Below are positions 42,415 through 45,885 of a stretch of 45,885 bases of DNA, one piece after another. The DNA lies in assembly GCF_003933965.1 (NCBI RefSeq), contig NZ_RSAJ01000008.1, positions 1 through 45,885 on the forward strand, in the 5' to 3' direction. Numbering within the stretch: position 1 is the first letter of the stretch; each line of letters opens with the position of its first letter. The notes under the pieces are model-generated. The model was given only the letters and a program-made list of their open reading frames with translations, was not told where the DNA came from and made no database searches. This DNA comes from Streptomyces sp. RP5T (GTDB lineage Bacteria; Actinomycetota; Actinomycetes; Streptomycetales; Streptomycetaceae). The translations under genes were made by a program, and so were the position numbers.

Positions 42415-43215
42415 ATGACCGAGCGCCCGATCCGAACCGGGCCGGCCACGACGCTGACGTCGTGGCCGGCCCGGGCTGGTGCGGAGCCTGTGACGGCGGT
42501 TCGGGGCCGCGGGAGACCTGTGTGGTCGGGCCGGACTGGCGAGGAGCCGCACCGTGGCAAGCCCTCAGCGTGCGTGCGGGATGACCTGGCGGTGCTGCGT
42601 CCGCTCCTTCTCGCCGCGGGGCTCGGGCTCGGTGTAGCGGCCGTCTCCGAACCGGATGCCGAACCGGCCGGGCCCGCCGAGGCGGTTGCCGCGGCCTCGA
42701 TGCCGGAGCAGCGGAGGCGGGAGTTCCTGGCCGGCCGTCGGGCCGCCCGCAGGGCCCTGCGGGCGGTGGGGCTGGACTGCGGTGAGATCCCCCGGTCGGG
42801 GCGCCTGCCGGTGTTCCCGCCGGGCCGGGCCGCATCGATCTCGCACAGTGCGGGGATCGCCGTCGCCGTGGCGCGCGGTGCCGACGGGGGCTCACCTCTC
42901 GGCTGTGACCTGGAGCTGCGGCCTCTGCCCCGCGCCGCGGCCCGTCTGGTGCTGCGCGGGGACGAGGAGCCCTTGCTCGCGGTCTGGTCGGTGACCGCGT
43001 TGTTCTCGGCGAAGGAAGCGGCCTGGAAAGCCCTCGCCGTGGCGGAGGGGGGCCTGCGGGACCTGCGGGCCTCGTCCCGCGGGGACGAACTGCGTGTCTG
43101 CCGTCGCGTGGATCCCGCGCGCGCCGTGCGGGTGCGGGTCGTGCCCATCGGGGCGGCGATCGGGGCGGCGGGAGTCTTCAGCTACGTGACCGGCCGGGAA
43201 GCCTTCCCCGGCTGA
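42415..43215 (+). CDS. 4'-phosphopantetheinyl transferase
   Basis: A 266-aa Sfp/EntD-type transferase that converts apo-carrier proteins to holo form. It shows FLAGRRAARRALRAVGL near residue 103, LPVFPPGRAASISHSAGIAV (His motif), GCDLELRPL (Mg-binding D-x-E, with Cys where Gly-Val/Ile is usual) and SVTALFSAKEAAWKAL (the K-E-A motif). The first 50 aa are poorly conserved, so a later start is possible. It presumably activates the ACP upstream and the NRPS carrier domains to the right. Confidence 0.88.
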   Translation: MTERPIRTGPATTLTSWPARAGAEPVTAVRGRGRPVWSGRTGEEPHRGKPSACVRDDLAVLRPLLLAAGLGLGVAAVSEPDAEPAGPAEAVAAASMPEQRRREFLAGRRAARRALRAVGLDCGEIPRSGRLPVFPPGRAASISHSAGIAVAVARGADGGSPLGCDLELRPLPRAAARLVLRGDEEPLLAVWSVTALFSAKEAAWKALAVAEGGLRDLRASSRGDELRVCRRVDPARAVRVRVVPIGAAIGAAGVFSYVTGREAFPG

Positions 43216-43221
43216 CGCAAG

Positions 43222-43254
43222 CCGCCCGGCCCCGGGTGAGCCGGGGACGGGCGG
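43222..43254. terminator. Bidirectional terminator
   Basis: CCGCCCG (43222-43228) pairs with CGGGCGG (43248-43254), and internally CCCCGG (43230-43235) pairs with CCGGGG (43241-43246) around a 5-nt loop. It separates the convergent transferase and antitoxin-like genes. Confidence 0.75.
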
Positions 43255-43263
43255 GGCGAGGGG

Positions 43264-43461
43264 TCAGCGCTCCGGCGTCGTGCCGCCGTCCTGGTAGGAA
43301 CGCCGCACCGCGTCTGCCGCCTTGTCGGTCTGGGCGTCGTACTTGTTGCCCGTGCGCTCGTCGACCATGCGCTCGGCGCCCGAGACGCCCTTGTCCGCCT
43401 GGTCGGGATGGCCCTTGGCCATCTCCTTGGCCTTGTTCATCATGTCGCCCAGCTTGCCCAT
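43264..43461 (-). CDS. MT0933-type antitoxin-like small protein
   Basis: A 65-aa hydrophilic helical protein starting MGKLGDMMNKAKEMAKGHPD, then ADKGVSGAERMVDERTGNKY and TDKAADAVRRSYQ. This is the layout of the MT0933/Rv0909-like antitoxin family, also annotated as CsbD-like stress proteins in Streptomyces. ATG 43461 has GGAGG 8 nt upstream. No partner toxin gene is adjacent, so a toxin-antitoxin role is doubtful. Confidence 0.75.
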   Translation of the reverse strand: MGKLGDMMNKAKEMAKGHPDQADKGVSGAERMVDERTGNKYDAQTDKAADAVRRSYQDGGTTPER

Positions 43462-43528
43462 GGGGGGTACCTCCAAGAGGTCGCGTGCGTCGTACCCTGC
43501 CGCAGGTACCCCTCAGGCCGAGGACGAA

Positions 43529-44758
43529 TCACCCCAGGTCGCCCACCCGGGCCGCCATGTTGCCCGCCGGGTGCCGGTTGTCGTGGATGAGCTGGTGGGC
43601 GAGGCCGATCTCGTCGAAGTCGAAGGTCCGGGACAGGCAAGGATCGATGATCCCCTGGTCGATCAGCCGGGTCACCTCACGTGCTTCCCGTGCCGTGGCG
43701 ACGTGCGAGCCCTGCAGCCGCTTCTGCCGCATCCACAGGAACCGCAGGTCGACGTCGCCGTTGTAGCCGGTGGTGCCGCCGCACAGCACGACCATGCCGC
43801 CGTTGTCGCACAGGTACAGGGAGGTGGGGACGGTGTCGGCGCCGGAGTGTTCCAGCACGATGCGCGGGCTGCGGCGCTCGCCCAGCACCTCCCAGAAGGC
43901 CCGTCCGAAGGCCCGGGCTCCCGACAGCCAGCGTGCCGTCGCCGCTTCGTCGGAGGTGTCCGGCAGTCTCCCCCAGTGGTCGAACCTCCCCCGGTCGATG
44001 AAGCCCTCGGCGCCCAGCTTGAGGCAGAACTCGCCCCGTTCCTCGCTGGAGACGACCGCGACGGGGATGCCGCCGACGTGCCGGACGAGCTGGATGGCGA
44101 TACAGCCCAGTCCGCCCGCGCCGCCCCAGATCAGTACCGGGTCGCCGGGACGGACCGTGTGCGGCGGCCAGCCGAAGAGCTGGCGGTAGGCGGTGGCGGC
44201 GGTCGCCATGTAGCAGGCGGCCTCCGCCCAGGACAGCCGCGCGGGCTTGGGGTGGCACATGTAGTCGTCGACCACGGCGAACTGGGCGAACGAGCCGTAG
44301 TTCTCCTCGTAGCCCCACACCCGCTGGCTGGCGGACCACGTGGGGTCGCCGCCGAGACGGATGTCCTCGGCCTTCTCGTCCCAGCGGTTGGCGAGGACGA
44401 CGACCTCGTCGCCGAGTTCCACCCCGCGTACGTCCTCGCCGACCGCCCACACGATCCCGGACAGGTCGGAACCGCCGATGTGGAAGTCCTCGCTCGCGCC
44501 CGCCTTCTGCCGTGCGGCGATCACGTCGAGCGGCGAACCGAGCGCCGCCCAGACGTTGTTGTAGTTGATGCCGGCCGCCATCACCTTGACCAGGACCTGG
44601 CCGCGACCCACGGGCGGCACGTCGACCACCTCGGTGCGGAAGGCGTCGACGGGTTGTCCGTAGCGCTCACGGCGGATGAGTGAGGCGTACATCTTCTTCG
44701 GGGCGGCGCCGATCTCGGGGGCGTCACCGAGTTCGTAGAGGTCCTGGGTCGCTTGCAC
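43529..44758 (-). CDS. Crotonyl-CoA carboxylase/reductase
   Basis: A 409-aa MDR-superfamily enzyme of the CCR family. It reductively carboxylates 2-enoyl-CoA esters to alkylmalonyl-CoA extender units. It shows VDVPPVGRGQVLVKVMAAGI, NNVWAALGSPLDV, GGSDLSGIVWAVGEDV, NRWDEKAEDIRLGGDPTWSA, VWGYEENYGSFAQFAVVDDY, the cofactor-binding IWGGAGGLGCIAIQLVRHVG and FRYLWMRQKR-like FLWMRQKRLQGSHVA. GTG 44758 has GAGGAG 7 nt upstream and is preferred over GTG 44785. Intact CCRs are often near 445 aa, so this is on the short side. It lies 23 bp after the NRPS stop, likely in the same operon. Confidence 0.9.
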   Translation of the reverse strand: MQATQDLYELGDAPEIGAAPKKMYASLIRRERYGQPVDAFRTEVVDVPPVGRGQVLVKVMAAGINYNNVWAALGSPLDVIAARQKAGASEDFHIGGSDLSGIVWAVGEDVRGVELGDEVVVLANRWDEKAEDIRLGGDPTWSASQRVWGYEENYGSFAQFAVVDDYMCHPKPARLSWAEAACYMATAATAYRQLFGWPPHTVRPGDPVLIWGGAGGLGCIAIQLVRHVGGIPVAVVSSEERGEFCLKLGAEGFIDRGRFDHWGRLPDTSDEAATARWLSGARAFGRAFWEVLGERRSPRIVLEHSGADTVPTSLYLCDNGGMVVLCGGTTGYNGDVDLRFLWMRQKRLQGSHVATAREAREVTRLIDQGIIDPCLSRTFDFDEIGLAHQLIHDNRHPAGNMAARVGDLG

Positions 44759-44781
44759 GCTGGTTCTCCTCGTCGCGGGTG

Positions 44782-45885
44782 TCACGGGGAAGGGGGTGTG
44801 CAGGCGCGGTCGCCGAGGGCGCGCAGTGCCTTCGCGACCGCTTCGCCGATGCGGGCGATGGGTTCGGGTTCGGTCATCTCGTAGTGGCCGCAGGGCACGT
44901 GATGGTCGTGGAGCGTTCCGTCGACGTACGGCCGCCAGCTGTCGGCCTTGTTGGGCAGTACCGCCAGATCCGCCGGGTGTTCGGTGTGCCGCTCCTCGGC
45001 GGCGCTGAAGAACAGCACGTCACCGCGGTAGGTGCCGGGGGTGAACTGGGGCGCGATGCGCAGGTTGTTGCGCATGACCGCGGCGATGGCGGCGGCCTCG
45101 GCGCGGGTGACGGGGACACTCGCCGGGTCGGCCGCGACGCGGGCGTCGATCCGGTCCAGGACCGCCTCCACGGGGGCCTGTGCGTCGACGGGAAGGCCGG
45201 CCACCCTCGACAGCAGGGCGGCGACCTGGCGCTCTGTGGCGCCGGCGTCGTGTGCCGTGCCGTGCGGCTGGGGCGCGTCGAGCATGGCGAGGAGCTCGAC
45301 CTGCTCGCCGTCGCGTTGCAGGGCGCAGGCCATGGCGTGGGCGACGAATCCGCCGTAGGACCAGCCCAGCAGCCGGTAGGGGCCGCGGGGCTGCACCTGG
45401 CGTACCAGGTCGAGGTAGTGGGCGACCATGGCGGCGGCGTCCGGGGCGGGCGGCCGGGTGCCGTCGAGGCCGGCGGCCTGGATGCCGTGGACGGGCTGAT
45501 CGCCGCCGAGGTGGGGCAGCAGGCCCGTGTAGCGCCAGGCGACGCCCGCGCCGGGGTGGACGCAGAACAGGGGGGCGGCGCTGCCCTCGGCGCGCAGCGG
45601 CAGCAGCGGGCCGAGCGCGGAGGAGGCGACCTCCGGGGCCTGCCCGTCCGTCCGGCCGGCCGCGGCGAGGACTCCGGCCACGGTGGGCGCGGCCAGCAGG
45701 GTCGCCGCCGGGACGTCGAGGACGCCGGTCTGGCGCAGCCGTCCGGACAGCAGCACGGCGCGCATCGAGTCGCCACCGAGGTCGAAGAAGTTGTCGTGCA
45801 CCCCGATGCCGCCGATGCCGAGGGTCTCCTCCCAGAGCCGGGTGACCTCCCGTTCGCGGTCGTCGCGGGGCGGTACGTGCTCGGT
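44782..45885 (-). CDS. NRPS C-terminus, PCP and thioesterase domains (partial, runs off the right edge)
   Basis: At least 367 aa are visible with no start in the window. The PCP domain reads REREVTRLWEETLGIGGIGV then NFFDLGGDSMRAVLL, where the Ser carries phosphopantetheine. The type I thioesterase follows: LFCVHPGAGVAWRYTGLLPH, nucleophile Ser in LLGWSYGGFVAHAMA, Asp in LLAMLDAPQPHG and His in VPCGHYEMTEPEPI. The domain order PCP-TE marks the terminal module of a peptide synthetase that releases its product by hydrolysis or cyclisation. The codons continue upstream beyond 45885. Confidence 0.9.
   Translation of the reverse strand, partial: TEHVPPRDDREREVTRLWEETLGIGGIGVHDNFFDLGGDSMRAVLLSGRLRQTGVLDVPAATLLAAPTVAGVLAAAGRTDGQAPEVASSALGPLLPLRAEGSAAPLFCVHPGAGVAWRYTGLLPHLGGDQPVHGIQAAGLDGTRPPAPDAAAMVAHYLDLVRQVQPRGPYRLLGWSYGGFVAHAMACALQRDGEQVELLAMLDAPQPHGTAHDAGATERQVAALLSRVAGLPVDAQAPVEAVLDRIDARVAADPASVPVTRAEAAAIAAVMRNNLRIAPQFTPGTYRGDVLFFSAAEERHTEHPADLAVLPNKADSWRPYVDGTLHDHHVPCGHYEMTEPEPIARIGEAVAKALRALGDRACTPPSP

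Noticed and set aside
43264..43461. A complete toxin-antitoxin pair
   Set aside because: Only the MT0933-like small protein is present; neither neighbour (phosphopantetheinyl transferase, CCR) is a toxin.

Overview
The window is GC-rich actinobacterial DNA. The frequent GTG starts, stop/start overlaps such as ATGA, tandem LuxR-type AAA regulators, CBM2 cellulases with a CebR-type operator, and paired Ku and IS relics all point to Streptomyces or a close relative. The patchwork of intact operons and broken genes suggests an accessory region, possibly a chromosome arm. No rRNA, tRNA or CRISPR array was seen.

Region by region. (1) 1-1.65 kb holds relics: a frameshifted AadA-like adenylyltransferase and a Ku C-terminal fragment with an in-frame amber codon. 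(2) 1.87-14.0 kb is an intact catabolic block. A TetR gene is followed by a divergent pair of operons: leftward an aldehyde dehydrogenase and a class II aldolase, rightward SMP-30 lactonase, SDR, a type III PLP enzyme, an MFS transporter, an FAD sugar-lactone-type oxidase, and a complete class I P450 system (P450, ferredoxin reductase, [2Fe-2S] ferredoxin). The inferred logic is uptake, hydroxylation, alcohol/aldehyde oxidation, lactone opening and retro-aldol cleavage of one unknown small molecule. (3) 14.1-16.9 kb is a mobile-element graveyard: an istB scrap, an HAD phosphatase gene cut by a 1.6-kb IS, and fragments of a hypothetical gene and a P-loop ATPase.

(4) 16.9-22.5 kb carries two adjacent large LuxR regulators (LAL type) in tandem. 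(5) 22.8-28.6 kb is a leftward array of alpha/beta hydrolases (haloperoxidase-like, Tat-secreted but frameshifted, epoxide-hydrolase-like, RBBP9/esterase-like, plus a relic) with an SDR and a cupin; several genes are translationally coupled. A second Ku relic borders it. (6) 28.98-31.64 kb has an ECF sigma factor with its CU044_5270-type partner and a lipoprotein. (7) 31.64-32.72 kb is the most unusual piece: a 764-bp element with IS21-like ends, carrying only a PRiA4_ORF3-type gene, sits in an IS5-type transposase relic with a clean 6-bp target duplication. (8) 33.0-37.3 kb is a cellulose module: an expansin-like protein, a Cip1-like protein and a GH5 cellulase, each with a CBM2, behind one promoter with a perfect CebR box.

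(9) 37.3-38.15 kb is a chain of breakpoints joining LacI, FAD-oxidoreductase and kynureninase fragments to a truncated paaC. paaB is intact, and paaA is frameshifted behind two repeat tracts, including a 48-bp minisatellite. (10) 40.66-45.885 kb looks like the edge of a biosynthetic cluster: a free-standing ACP, an acyl-activating ligase and a 4'-phosphopantetheinyl transferase face a crotonyl-CoA carboxylase/reductase and the PCP-thioesterase end of an NRPS that runs off the right edge. An MT0933-type antitoxin-like small protein lies between them.
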